A stretch of 41,153 bases of DNA from an uncultured Christensenellaceae bacterium (GTDB lineage: Bacteria; Bacillota; Clostridia; Christensenellales; Aristaeellaceae): NCBI GenBank assembly GCA_905236495.1, contig CAJOPV010000066.1, positions 1 to 41,153 of the forward strand, given 5' to 3'. A model generated the notes under the pieces. It was given only the letters and a program-made list of their open reading frames with translations, ran no database searches and was not told where the DNA came from. Of this stretch, positions 1 to 7,632 are shown one piece after another. The position numbers were made by a program, and so were the translations under genes. Every line of letters begins with the position of its first letter. Within the stretch, counting starts at the first letter, position 1.

Positions 1-186
1 GGGATACACGATGACGACGGGGCCGGCCTCGCACAGGCCGAAGCACCCGGTGCGGATGACCTTGACTTCCTTGTCCAGGCCGTTTTCGGCGATCTTCTGT
101 TCAAACCGCTCGATCAGCTGGGCGGAGCCGGACGAGGTACAGCCCGTGCCGCCGCAGCAAAGTACATGAGCGCGATAGATGTCCAT
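1..186 (-). CDS. hndC: NuoF/HndC-like NADH-binding subunit, N-terminal fragment
   Basis: Only the first 62 residues are inside the window; the rest runs off the left edge. They form the thioredoxin-like [2Fe-2S] domain found at the N-terminus of HndC/HydB-type NuoF proteins: a Cys pair near residues 10-11 followed by GGTGC, then a GCFGLCEAGP segment at about 48-57. In the family this subunit binds FMN and NAD(H) and passes electrons through Fe-S clusters to an [FeFe] hydrogenase. It lies 35 bases after the HndB-like gene, and an AGGAGG-type site precedes the ATG. The usual next gene, the hydrogenase catalytic subunit, would be outside the window, so whether the complex is a bifurcating hydrogenase or another NADH oxidoreductase cannot be seen here. 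Confidence 0.9.
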   Translation of the reverse strand, partial: MDIYRAHVLCCGGTGCTSSGSAQLIERFEQKIAENGLDKEVKVIRTGCFGLCEAGPVVIVYP

Positions 187-221
187 GAGCAATTCCTCCT
201 ACTTCTCTGTGCGGTACAGGG

Positions 222-599
222 TTATTTGTCCTCGGCGGCGCCGATGGTGTATTCCGCCACGGGCCGGCCGTTCACGATATGCTCTGCCACCACGCGGCCC
301 ACCTTTTCGGGGGTCATATGCACGTAGGTGACCTTTTCCTGCCCGGGCACGATCACATCCACCATGGGCTCCAGCCGGCACATGCCGATGCACCCGGTCT
401 GGGATACGGTGACGTGGTTCAAGCCGCGCTTATTGATTTCATCCATGAAGGAGAGCATCACGGGCCGGGCGCCGGCGGCGATGCCGCAGGTAGCCATGCC
501 GATCACCACGCGGGTCACGTCGCTTTCCTCTTCCTTGCGCAGGTTGATGCGGTTCAGGGTCTTCTCACGGATGGCTTGCAGTTCAGCCAGGGATTTCAT
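222..599 (-). CDS. hndB: HndB-like thioredoxin-fold [2Fe-2S] subunit
   Basis: A 125-residue protein of the small (2Fe-2S) ferredoxin-like family found between the NuoE and NuoF subunits of clostridial NADH/NADP-dependent hydrogenases. I see MATCGIAAGA at about 35-44 and QTGCIGMC at 67-74, giving Cys38, Cys70 and Cys74; a fourth ligand is not obvious, which matches what I recall of this family. The C-terminal part carries the HMTPEKV...VVAEHI helix typical of thioredoxin-like ferredoxins. Its start overlaps the stop of the upstream HATPase gene by four bases (ATGA type), so the two are probably translationally coupled. Confidence 0.9.
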   Translation of the reverse strand: MKSLAELQAIREKTLNRINLRKEEESDVTRVVIGMATCGIAAGARPVMLSFMDEINKRGLNHVTVSQTGCIGMCRLEPMVDVIVPGQEKVTYVHMTPEKVGRVVAEHIVNGRPVAEYTIGAAEDK

Positions 600-1150
600 A
601 GGATCACACCTCCAAAAATCGGTTCGATTTCTTCACGCAGGGATGAAAGTATCCATGCGGCAATCTCGGGTTCACTGAGGGGCACGCCCTGCAGCGCTTC
701 TTTGATCTCCCGGGTATCAAAGGCCATTTCGCCCTGGGGGGATACGCATTTCAGCGTGAATTCCGGCTTGTCCGGGTTCATGGTGACGAGGGTCGTCACC
801 GTGCCGGGCAGATCGCCCAGGGGCAGGCAGTCGATGGAACGGCTGTCCATGGTGGCGGTGAGGCGGGTGCCTTTGCCCAATTCGCTTTCGATGGAAAGAT
901 CGCCGCCTGCCAAGCGACAGTTTTCCGCCATCATGGGGATGCCCAGGCCCACCTTGCGGGTGGTGCGGGTGGTGGCGAAGGGGGAAAGGACCCGGGCGAG
1001 CAATTCCTCGCTCATGCCGGTGCCGTCGTCCTCGATCATCACCGTCAGCATGCCTTGCGCATCCACCTGAACGGTAAGGCCCACCACCTTGGCCTGGGCC
1101 CGGATGCTGTTCTGCATCAGATCCAGAATGTGCAGGGATAGATCGCGCAT
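596..1150 (-). CDS. HATPase-fold ATP-binding protein in the hydrogenase operon
   Basis: A 184-residue GHKL/HATPase_c protein. The N-box is at about 10-16 (DLMQNSIRA), a G1-like EDDGTGM at about 40-46 and a GLGIPMMAENCRLAGG G2-type stretch at about 68-83. There is no sensor, dimerisation or receiver domain, so it is not a complete histidine kinase. It resembles the stand-alone ATP-binding proteins that commonly sit between nuoE and hndB in clostridial [FeFe]-hydrogenase operons, whose role is unsettled. The gene starts three bases after the nuoE-like stop and overlaps hndB. It could act as a regulator or assembly factor of the complex; that is inference. Confidence 0.85.
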   Translation of the reverse strand: MRDLSLHILDLMQNSIRAQAKVVGLTVQVDAQGMLTVMIEDDGTGMSEELLARVLSPFATTRTTRKVGLGIPMMAENCRLAGGDLSIESELGKGTRLTATMDSRSIDCLPLGDLPGTVTTLVTMNPDKPEFTLKCVSPQGEMAFDTREIKEALQGVPLSEPEIAAWILSSLREEIEPIFGGVIL

Positions 1151-1153
1151 GGC

Positions 1154-1636
1154 TTAAGCCTGTTCCTTCTCCCGATACTTTGCCAGGATGCCGGGGATAT
1201 CATCGGGCACCAGCCGCCCATAGACCTCACCGTTGATGGTCATAACGGGGGCCAGGCCGCAGGCGCCCAGGCACCTGGTGGCGTTCAGGGTGAACAGCCC
1301 GTCGGGGCTGGTCTTTCCCACGGGGGTCTTGAGCTCCTCGCTGAGCCGATCCAATACCTTCTGGCTGCCCTTCACGTAGCAGGCCGTGCCCAGGCATACG
1401 CTGATGGTGTATTTGCCGTTGGGCTCCAGGCGGAACTGGGAATAGAACGTGGCGACGCCATACACCTCGCTCAGCGTGACCCCCAGCCCCTCGGCGATGA
1501 TCTTCTGCACATCCATGGGCACGCACCCAAAGATGCCCTGAGCCCGCTGCAGCACCGGCATCAGCGCGCCGGGCTGATCCTTCAGCTCGGCAATGACCGC
1601 GTCCAGCTGTTCGTACTTGTCTTTCATGTCCGGCAT
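1154..1636 (-). CDS. hndA: NuoE/HndA-like [2Fe-2S] subunit
   Basis: A 160-residue NuoE-family protein, first gene of the operon. The four [2Fe-2S] ligands are visible as CLGTAC and CLGAC, in the usual spacing behind an N-terminal helical bundle (AVIAELKDQPGALMPVLQRAQ). The family feeds electrons between the NuoF-like flavin subunit and partner subunits. An upstream in-frame ATG would add 17 residues, but I place the start at 1636 because an AGGAGGT site (1648-1653) lies just before it and the extra residues do not look like the family. An alternative ATG is at 1627. Confidence 0.92.
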   Translation of the reverse strand: MPDMKDKYEQLDAVIAELKDQPGALMPVLQRAQGIFGCVPMDVQKIIAEGLGVTLSEVYGVATFYSQFRLEPNGKYTISVCLGTACYVKGSQKVLDRLSEELKTPVGKTSPDGLFTLNATRCLGACGLAPVMTINGEVYGRLVPDDIPGILAKYREKEQA

Positions 1637-1718
1637 GACAGTGTGAGACCTCCTTATACTATTTCTGTCGGGTATGAAATGCACCACGCCTGTGATGATT
1701 TCCTATATACCGTCCTAT

Positions 1719-1747
1719 ATCATAACATATCTTTCAGATAAATGCAC
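1719..1747 (-). promoter_or_regulatory. Probable promoter of the hnd operon
   Basis: On the minus strand a TATGAT -10 box (1719-1724) is followed 17 bases upstream by a poor -35 (GTGCAT, 1742-1747). It sits about 83 bases before the hndA start in an AT-rich 328-base divergent intergenic region (1637-1964). That region otherwise holds only the MATE promoter and the repeated hexamer described separately. Confidence 0.5.
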
Positions 1748-1815
1748 GCGAAAAATAAAAAAAATCAGACGAATTTTGCGAAAATGCAGGTGAAAATGAT
1801 CGGATTATTTGGTTA

Positions 1816-1851
1816 GTGTTCACTCACTTTCCAATCCGAACACATGAACAC
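1816..1851. promoter_or_regulatory. Repeated GAACAC hexamers, possible operator
   Basis: GTGTTC at 1816-1821 and GAACAC at 1838-1843 form an inverted pair with a 16-base gap. A second direct copy of GAACAC follows at 1846-1851 after AT. The three copies lie between the divergent hnd and MATE promoters, a typical place for a transcription factor site. No regulator gene is adjacent, so the factor is unknown. Confidence 0.35.
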
Positions 1852-1896
1852 GGATTTATATGAATTTTTTGGGCGATATATCACCGAAAAATGGGA

Positions 1897-1925
1897 TTGC
1901 ATTTTTCATGCATATAAGATAAAGT
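1897..1925 (+). promoter_or_regulatory. Possible promoter of the MATE gene
   Basis: TTGCAT (1897-1902), a 17-base spacer and TAAAGT (1920-1925), four of six matches in the -10. It sits 40 bases before the start codon. Weak, but the best candidate upstream of this gene. Confidence 0.35.
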
Positions 1926-1964
1926 GAAAACTGATTATACCAAAGCGGAACGGAGGCAAACCGC

Positions 1965-3362
1965 ATGAAGAGCAGCCAGCGGGACTTCACCCAGGGCCCC
2001 ATCGCCCGGGGGATGATCGCCTTTTCCATGCCCTTCCTTTTATCCAACGTGCTGCAGGCGCTGTACGGCGCGGTGGATATGTGGGTGGTGGGCCGGTTCT
2101 CGGCGTCAACGCCCGAATTATGCGCCCCGATTTTGTCGGGGGTCAATATCGGCAGCCAGATTACCCACCTGGTCGCCATGATGGTGAGCGGGCTGACGGT
2201 GTCCGGCACGGTGCTGGTGGGGCAGTACATCGGCGCGAAAAAGCAAAAGGACGCTTCCGAAACGGTAGGCACCATGTTCACCATGCTGGGCATCGCAGGC
2301 GCCGCCCTGACGGTGCTGATGATCCTGCTGGCGGACCCGCTGCTGCGCTTGCTCAATACGCCCGCAGACGCCTATGAGCACGCCAAAACCTACCTCATCA
2401 TCTGCGTCGCCGGCACGCTCTTCATTTTCGGCTACAACGCCATCAGCTCCATTCAGCGGGGACTGGGGGATTCGGTGCGCCCGCTGATTTTCGTAGGCGT
2501 TGCCTGCATAGTGAATGTTTTCCTGGATCTTTGGCTGGTGAAGGGCCTGGGCATGGGCGCGGCGGGGGCAGCCTGGGCCACGGTGATCGCCCAGGCCGTC
2601 AGCCTGATCCTGGCGGCGTTCTACCTGAGCCGGAATAAATTCATCTTCGATTTTAAGCTGAAATCATTCAAAATCCATAAGGACAAAATGAACCTGATGA
2701 TCCGTCTGGGCATCCCATCCTCCGTGCAGAGCATCATCGTGAATATATCCTTCCTGGTGATGACCGCCGTCGTCAACGGCATGGGCAGCCTGGGCTACGA
2801 CGCCGCCAAGGCCTCCGGCGCCGTGGGCGTAGTGGGCAAATTCAATTCCTTTGCCATCCTGCCGGCGGTGGCGATGTCCTCCTCCGTCAGCGCCTTCGCA
2901 GCCCAGAATATCGGCGCGGGGAAGCATGACCGGGCCAAGAAGAGCCTGTATGTGGGCACGGTGATCGCCCTGGGCATTTCGGCGGTGCTGTTTTCCCTGG
3001 TGCAGATCGCGCCGGAGGCCATCGTATCCATTTTCAACGAAGATCCCCAGGTGTGCGCTTACGGCGTGGAATACATCAAGACCTTCAGCTTTGATTTCCT
3101 GTTCGTGGCGATCCTGTTCTGCTGCAACGGGCTCATCATGGGCGCCGGGCATACGAAATTTACGCTGCTGACGGGGTCGCTGTCCAGCCTGCTGCTTCGC
3201 ATCCCCGTGGCGGTGCTGTTCGGGAAGGCGCTGGGCTGGGGATTGTCCGGGGTGGGCCTGGCCTGCCCGGCGGCGTCGCTGATCAGCCTGTGCCTGGGCA
3301 TCTGGTTCGTGGCAACCGGCAGATGGGAGCGGGACCAGACCGGCATCCACGCCGAAGCGTAA
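1965..3362 (+). CDS. MATE family multidrug/cation antiporter
   Basis: A 465-residue integral membrane protein with the MATE layout of two six-helix halves. The start, with FTQGPIARGMIAFSMPFLLSNVLQ, and the following VDMWVVGRF are the family's N-terminal hallmark. The two-fold repeat shows in the second half (KMNLMIRLGIPSSVQSIIVN at about 240). MATE proteins export cationic drugs or metabolites using a Na+ or H+ gradient; the substrate cannot be read from sequence. The start is set by GGAGG at 1952-1956. The protein is of normal length and complete. It stands alone behind a divergent regulatory region with repeated hexamers, which suggests dedicated control. Confidence 0.93.
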   Translation: MKSSQRDFTQGPIARGMIAFSMPFLLSNVLQALYGAVDMWVVGRFSASTPELCAPILSGVNIGSQITHLVAMMVSGLTVSGTVLVGQYIGAKKQKDASETVGTMFTMLGIAGAALTVLMILLADPLLRLLNTPADAYEHAKTYLIICVAGTLFIFGYNAISSIQRGLGDSVRPLIFVGVACIVNVFLDLWLVKGLGMGAAGAAWATVIAQAVSLILAAFYLSRNKFIFDFKLKSFKIHKDKMNLMIRLGIPSSVQSIIVNISFLVMTAVVNGMGSLGYDAAKASGAVGVVGKFNSFAILPAVAMSSSVSAFAAQNIGAGKHDRAKKSLYVGTVIALGISAVLFSLVQIAPEAIVSIFNEDPQVCAYGVEYIKTFSFDFLFVAILFCCNGLIMGAGHTKFTLLTGSLSSLLLRIPVAVLFGKALGWGLSGVGLACPAASLISLCLGIWFVATGRWERDQTGIHAEA

Positions 3363-3369
3363 ACATGCA

Positions 3370-3408
3370 GGGAAAAACGGTGTCCCACCCGCTGCGGACT
3401 TTTTTCCG
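3370..3408 (+). terminator. Possible terminator after the MATE gene
   Basis: A run of A residues, a GC-rich segment with a short GTCC/GGAC stem and a run of six T residues ending near 3405 follow the MATE stop. The stem is short, so this is tentative. Confidence 0.35.
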
Positions 3409-3416
3409 GGAAAAGC

Positions 3417-3445
3417 TTGTAATTTGATTTTGAGTATGATACAAT
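3417..3445 (+). promoter_or_regulatory. Promoter of secG
   Basis: TTGTAA (3417-3422), a 17-base spacer and TACAAT (3440-3445) give a good housekeeping-type promoter 33 bases before the secG start. Confidence 0.7.
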
Positions 3446-3478
3446 ACCTATTGTTGATTTCAAGGAGGGACATGTTTC

Positions 3479-3715
3479 ATGAGCGCAATCGAACTGATTT
3501 TGGACATTTTAATGGTGATTTCCGCCATCGTGATGATCGTGACCGTGCTGATGCAGTCCAGCGACGACGACGGCATGGGCGCCCTGACCGGCGGCAGCGA
3601 TACGTTCTTCGGCAAGAATAAAAACAACACCCTGGAAGGCAAGCTGGCGCTGGGCACCAAGATTTCCGCCACCCTGTTCGTGGTGCTGGCGGTGCTCATG
3701 CTCATTATCGCCTGA
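3479..3715 (+). CDS. secG: SecG, protein translocase subunit
   Basis: A 78-residue protein with two membrane segments (about 4-24 and 58-77) separated by a short loop containing GALTGGSDTFFG, the characteristic SecG segment. SecG joins SecY and SecE in the membrane channel and aids SecA-driven export. It is preceded by AAGGAGG and its own promoter and followed by a strong terminator, so it forms a single-gene unit. In many Firmicutes secG is followed by rnr and smpB; that neighbourhood is absent here. Confidence 0.95.
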   Translation: MSAIELILDILMVISAIVMIVTVLMQSSDDDGMGALTGGSDTFFGKNKNNTLEGKLALGTKISATLFVVLAVLMLIIA

Positions 3716-3742
3716 ACGGGGCCTATTGCTCGGGAACCATCG

Positions 3743-3772
3743 GGGCTGACGGCTTTAGTCAGCCCTTCTTTT
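3743..3772 (+). terminator. Intrinsic terminator of secG
   Basis: A perfect 8-bp stem (3743-3750 with 3758-3765), a 7-base loop and a T-rich tail (TTCTTTT). Confidence 0.85.
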
Positions 3773-3797
3773 CGTAGAAAAGCAAATTGGAGAAAAG

Positions 3798-5726
3798 ATG
3801 ATCGTTTTAACCGTACAGAACCTTCAGAAGGCTTTTGGGGGCAATCAGGTGCTCAAGGACGTTTCCTTGACCTTGCAGGACAGGCAGCGGATGGGGCTGG
3901 TGGGCGTCAACGGCTGCGGCAAAACAACGCTGCTGCGCATCCTGGCGGGCCTGGAAACGCCGGATGGCGGCTCCGTTTCCTATGCCCGGGACGTCCGGGT
4001 AGGGTACATGGAGCAGCAGTACGCCGTGCAGGGGGACGTCACGGTATTCGACGAATTGAAATCGGTTTATGAGCCGGTATTCGTTATGGAAGAAAAGCTG
4101 CGGGCCCTGGAACAGGAAATGGCCCGGGCGGATGAAGGAACGCTGAAACGGCTGGGGGATACCTATGCCCGGCTCAGCGACGCCTTCGAGAAGGCGGACG
4201 GCTACGGCTGGCGTTCCTCCATTTTCGGGGTACTGAGCGGCCTGGGCTTTACCAAAGAGCAGCACGATCAGCCCGCCCGGCTCTTATCCGGCGGAGAGCT
4301 GACAAGGCTTTCCCTGGCGAAGCTGCTTTTGCAGAAGCCCGACCTTTTGCTTCTGGACGAGCCTACCAACCATCTGGACTTATCCGCCCTGGATTGGCTG
4401 GAAAACTATCTGAACGAATACCGGGGCACGCTGCTGGTGGTGAGCCACGACCGCTATTTCCTGGATCACGTATGCACCCACGTGACGGAGCTGCTGCTGG
4501 GCACGGCGGAGCAGTACGCGGGGAATTATTCGGCCTATATGAGCCAGCGGGCGGAGCGGTTCGAGATCCGCATGCGGGCCTGGGAGCAGCAGCAAAAGCT
4601 CATCGCCCGGGAGGAGGCCATCATCGCTCGGTACAAATCCTTCAACCGGGAAAAATCCATCAAGGCGGCGGAGAGCCGGGAAAAGCGGCTGGAAAAGATC
4701 GAGCGGCTGGATAAGCCCCAGGACGAGCGCCAGGTGCGCTTTCGCTTTGAGGCCAAGCGCCGCACAGGGGACGACGTGCTGATCATAAAGGACCTTCAAA
4801 AATCCTTCGGGGATCGGACGCTGTTTTCGGGCGTGAATCTGCATCTGCGGGCCGGGGATCGGGTGGCATTGCTTGGGCCCAACGGCATCGGCAAATCAAC
4901 GCTTCTCAAGTGCCTGGTGGGGCAGGAAGCCCCGGACGGCGGCACCGTTCGCTGGGGGGCCAACGTGGATACGGGCTACTACGATCAAAAGCAGGAAAGC
5001 CTGCACGGGGATAAGACGGTGCTGGACGAGGTATGGGACGCCTTTCCCAGGCTGGAGCAGAGCCAGGTGCGCTCCGCCCTGGGGCTGTTCCTCTTTACCG
5101 GCGAGGACGTATTCATGCCCATCCGCACCCTGTCCGGCGGAGAAAAGGGCAGGGTGGCCCTGACCAAGCTGATGCTGAAAAAGGATAATCTTCTGCTCCT
5201 GGACGAGCCCACCAACCACCTGGATATGGACAGCCGGGAGGTGCTGGAGGACGCGCTGGAGAATTTTGAGGGCACCATCCTGGCGGTATCTCACGACCGT
5301 TATTTCATCAATCGCTTCGCCAGCCGCGTGGCGGTGCTGACGGAGGAGGGCGTGCGGGAATACCTGGGGAATTTCGACGATTACCAGCAGAAGCTCAAAT
5401 GGGAGCAAAGCCAGCAGGGCTACGACCCGAGATTTTCCGAAATGACCCGCACGGAAGCGGGGAAGGAAAAGAAAAAGCTGCGCTTGGCAAAGGAGCAGCT
5501 GAAGGCCCTTCGGGACGGGGTGAAGCGGGCGGAGGAGGCCGTGGCCCAGGCGGAGGCGGCCCTTGCCGCCCAGGAAGCGCTGATGGCGAAGGCGGAAATC
5601 TATGCCAACCCGGAAAAGGCCGCGGCGGCCGCGAAGGAATACCAGCGGCTGAAAGCGGCCCAGGCGGCGGCCTATGCCGACTGGGAACGGGCGGAAGAAG
5701 CGCTGCTGGACGGAGAAAACGCCTGA
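3798..5726 (+). CDS. ABC-F family ATPase
   Basis: A 642-residue soluble protein with two ABC domains and no membrane segments. Domain 1 has Walker A GVNGCGKTT at about 36-44, signature LSGGELTRLSLAK and Walker B LLLLDEPTNHLD. A charged interdomain linker of about 80 residues follows. Domain 2 has GPNGIGKST, LSGGEKGRVALTK and a second LLLLDEPTNHLD. The last 100 residues are an Ala/Lys/Glu-rich coiled coil. Length and C-terminal coiled coil resemble YdiF/Uup-type ABC-F proteins. The family binds the ribosomal E site and rescues stalled translation; some members give antibiotic resistance, but the linker is not diagnostic to me. GGAG precedes the ATG. Confidence 0.92.
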   Translation: MIVLTVQNLQKAFGGNQVLKDVSLTLQDRQRMGLVGVNGCGKTTLLRILAGLETPDGGSVSYARDVRVGYMEQQYAVQGDVTVFDELKSVYEPVFVMEEKLRALEQEMARADEGTLKRLGDTYARLSDAFEKADGYGWRSSIFGVLSGLGFTKEQHDQPARLLSGGELTRLSLAKLLLQKPDLLLLDEPTNHLDLSALDWLENYLNEYRGTLLVVSHDRYFLDHVCTHVTELLLGTAEQYAGNYSAYMSQRAERFEIRMRAWEQQQKLIAREEAIIARYKSFNREKSIKAAESREKRLEKIERLDKPQDERQVRFRFEAKRRTGDDVLIIKDLQKSFGDRTLFSGVNLHLRAGDRVALLGPNGIGKSTLLKCLVGQEAPDGGTVRWGANVDTGYYDQKQESLHGDKTVLDEVWDAFPRLEQSQVRSALGLFLFTGEDVFMPIRTLSGGEKGRVALTKLMLKKDNLLLLDEPTNHLDMDSREVLEDALENFEGTILAVSHDRYFINRFASRVAVLTEEGVREYLGNFDDYQQKLKWEQSQQGYDPRFSEMTRTEAGKEKKKLRLAKEQLKALRDGVKRAEEAVAQAEAALAAQEALMAKAEIYANPEKAAAAAKEYQRLKAAQAAAYADWERAEEALLDGENA

Positions 5727-5751
5727 TACAGAAGAAAGGAACGGATCTGCC

Positions 5752-6597
5752 GTGCATCGCATTTTATGCTCCACCGGGGCGCTGATCGGGTTCCCCAACG
5801 GGCGGGACTACCGGCTGCTGAAGGGCTGCGAAGAAAAGCTTTCCTGCGACGGGCTGGAATTTATGATGTATGACAGCTGGTATTCCCAGCGCCGGGAGCT
5901 GACAGCTTTTTTGCGGTCGCTGCCCCTTCCCATCCCCTCGATGCACTGCGAAAAAAGCGTGGGGGAAAAGCTCTCCTCCGGCAATCGGGAGGAGACGGAA
6001 CGGGCCTTTTCGGATTTTCACGTCAACTGCGAAATCGCAGGGGAGATCGGCGCGGAAAAAATGGTGCTGCATCTGTGGAACGGGCAGCCCTCCGACAGCC
6101 GGATCGAAAACCATCTGGCGGCCTATGGCAAAATGAAGGAGGAGGCCGCACGATATGGCGTGCTGCTGACGGTGGAAAACGTGATCTGCGCCCGGTGGGA
6201 CCCGCTGACCCACTTCAAGGCGCTTCTTGATAAGGATCAAGACGCGGCTTTTACCTGGGATACCAAGCTGGCGGCCTTTCACGGGCAGACGGAGGCGCTG
6301 TACGACCCCCGAAACCAATGGCTGTGGGAGCATATCGCCCATCTGCACGTCAACGACTACGACGGAAGCACGACCACCTGGGGACACTTGAAAACGCTGC
6401 ACCTGGGGCGGGGCGGCATCGATTTTGCCCGGCTGTTTGATTTTCTGCCGCAGACGGGGTATCGGGGAGATTTCACCCTGGAGGCCACCGCCTTTCAGCC
6501 GGACGGCAGCATCCGCTGGGAGGATATGAACGAATCCATCAACAAACTTCGGTCTTTTTTAGCACCGTTAAAGGAGAGAGGCAGCCATGGAGAGTAA
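5752..6597 (+). CDS. Sugar phosphate isomerase/epimerase-like TIM-barrel protein
   Basis: A 281-residue AP-endonuclease-2/xylose isomerase-like TIM barrel. Likely metal or active-site residues lie at strand ends: His65, His107, Glu142 (TVENV), Asp170, His177, His199 (LHVND) and Glu244 (TLEA). I choose the GTG at 5752 because it follows AAAGGAA at normal spacing and the ABC-F stop; the in-frame ATG at 5674 would extend 53 bases into the ABC-F gene. The family covers sugar isomerases, epimerases and endonuclease IV-like enzymes, so the substrate is unknown. Its 3' end overlaps the next gene by 11 bases, which suggests co-translation with the AAA+ protein. Confidence 0.8.
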   Translation: MHRILCSTGALIGFPNGRDYRLLKGCEEKLSCDGLEFMMYDSWYSQRRELTAFLRSLPLPIPSMHCEKSVGEKLSSGNREETERAFSDFHVNCEIAGEIGAEKMVLHLWNGQPSDSRIENHLAAYGKMKEEAARYGVLLTVENVICARWDPLTHFKALLDKDQDAAFTWDTKLAAFHGQTEALYDPRNQWLWEHIAHLHVNDYDGSTTTWGHLKTLHLGRGGIDFARLFDFLPQTGYRGDFTLEATAFQPDGSIRWEDMNESINKLRSFLAPLKERGSHGE

Positions 6598-7621
6598 GGA
6601 CGAAATCATCCGCATGCAAAATGAGATCATGCAGGGCCTGATCCGCCAGCGGATGAAGCTGATCGACGAGGATCTGTGGGGCGCCAAGCCCAAGGCGGAA
6701 GATAAGCCCGGGGAGGAGAAAAAACAGCCCGCGTCCAAAACCCCTGCCGAAGCAGCCGAGCCCCAGGAAAAAACGGAGCAGCCGGCAGAGAGCATTGACG
6801 ATCTGAAAAAGGAGCTACACGATTACATCGGCCTTGCCCAAATCAAAAGCGAGGTTGACAGTTTAATCAACTGGATCGGCATCTGCAAGGCTCGGAAGGA
6901 GCATGATCTTCCCACCCCCGATCTTTCGCTGCATATGGTGTTTTCCGGCAATCCCGGCACGGGCAAAACCATGATCGCCCGGCTGATGGCCCGGATTTAC
7001 AAGAGCCTGGGGGTCCTGTCCAAGGGCCATCTGGTGGAGGTGGATCGGTCCGGGCTGGTGGCGGGCTACGTGGGGCAGACCGCCATCAAAACGGGGGAGG
7101 CCGTCCAGAAGGCTTTGGGCGGCGTGCTGTTCATTGACGAAGCCTACGCCCTGACCTCCAGGGGCGGCACCGATTACGGGCAGGAGGCGGTGGATACCCT
7201 GCTCAAGGCCATGGAGGATCACCGGGAGGATCTGGTGGTGATCGTGGCGGGCTATACCGATCTGATGAAGGAATTCGTTCATTCCAATCCGGGGCTGGAA
7301 AGCCGGTTCAACCGCTTCATGCATTTCCCGGATTACACAGTGGAGGAAATGAAGGATATTTTCCGCATGCGCTGCGGAAAAAGCGGATATACCCTTGCGG
7401 AGGACGCGGAGGAGGCGCTCAGGGCGATCCTGGAGCGGGAAAGCGCGCATGTGGAAGCCTTCGGCAACGCCCGGGGCGTCAGGAACTTGTTTGAGCGCGC
7501 CATCGCCGCCCAGGCGGACCGCCTGAGCCGGGGGGAGACGGAATTGACCCGGGAAACCCTGATGCGGCTGACGGCGGAGGATATCCAAATGGCGGCGGAG
7601 GACCCAAACGCAGCGTCCTAA
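6587..7621 (+). CDS. SpoVK/CbbX-type AAA+ ATPase
   Basis: A 344-residue protein. Residues 1-70 are a charged helix followed by a Lys/Glu/Pro/Ala-rich, probably disordered linker. The AAA+ core spans about 75-330: Walker A GNPGTGKT at 121-128, Walker B LFIDEA around 181-186, a conserved YVGQTAIKT pore-loop region at about 161-169 and an arginine finger in ESRFNRF. It is closest in kind to SpoVK and CbbX, which remodel protein targets. CbbX acts on Rubisco, but no Rubisco gene is visible here. The start is supported by AAGGAG. It overlaps the TIM-barrel gene and is followed 11 bases later by a secreted protein gene. Confidence 0.88.
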   Translation: MESKDEIIRMQNEIMQGLIRQRMKLIDEDLWGAKPKAEDKPGEEKKQPASKTPAEAAEPQEKTEQPAESIDDLKKELHDYIGLAQIKSEVDSLINWIGICKARKEHDLPTPDLSLHMVFSGNPGTGKTMIARLMARIYKSLGVLSKGHLVEVDRSGLVAGYVGQTAIKTGEAVQKALGGVLFIDEAYALTSRGGTDYGQEAVDTLLKAMEDHREDLVVIVAGYTDLMKEFVHSNPGLESRFNRFMHFPDYTVEEMKDIFRMRCGKSGYTLAEDAEEALRAILERESAHVEAFGNARGVRNLFERAIAAQADRLSRGETELTRETLMRLTAEDIQMAAEDPNAAS

Positions 7622-7632
7622 GGGAGGCAGAC

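Noticed and set aside
5674..5751. Upstream in-frame ATG start for the TIM-barrel gene
   Set aside because: It lies within the ABC-F coiled-coil region, adds low-complexity charged residues unlike the family and lacks a ribosome binding site, whereas the GTG at 5752 has one.
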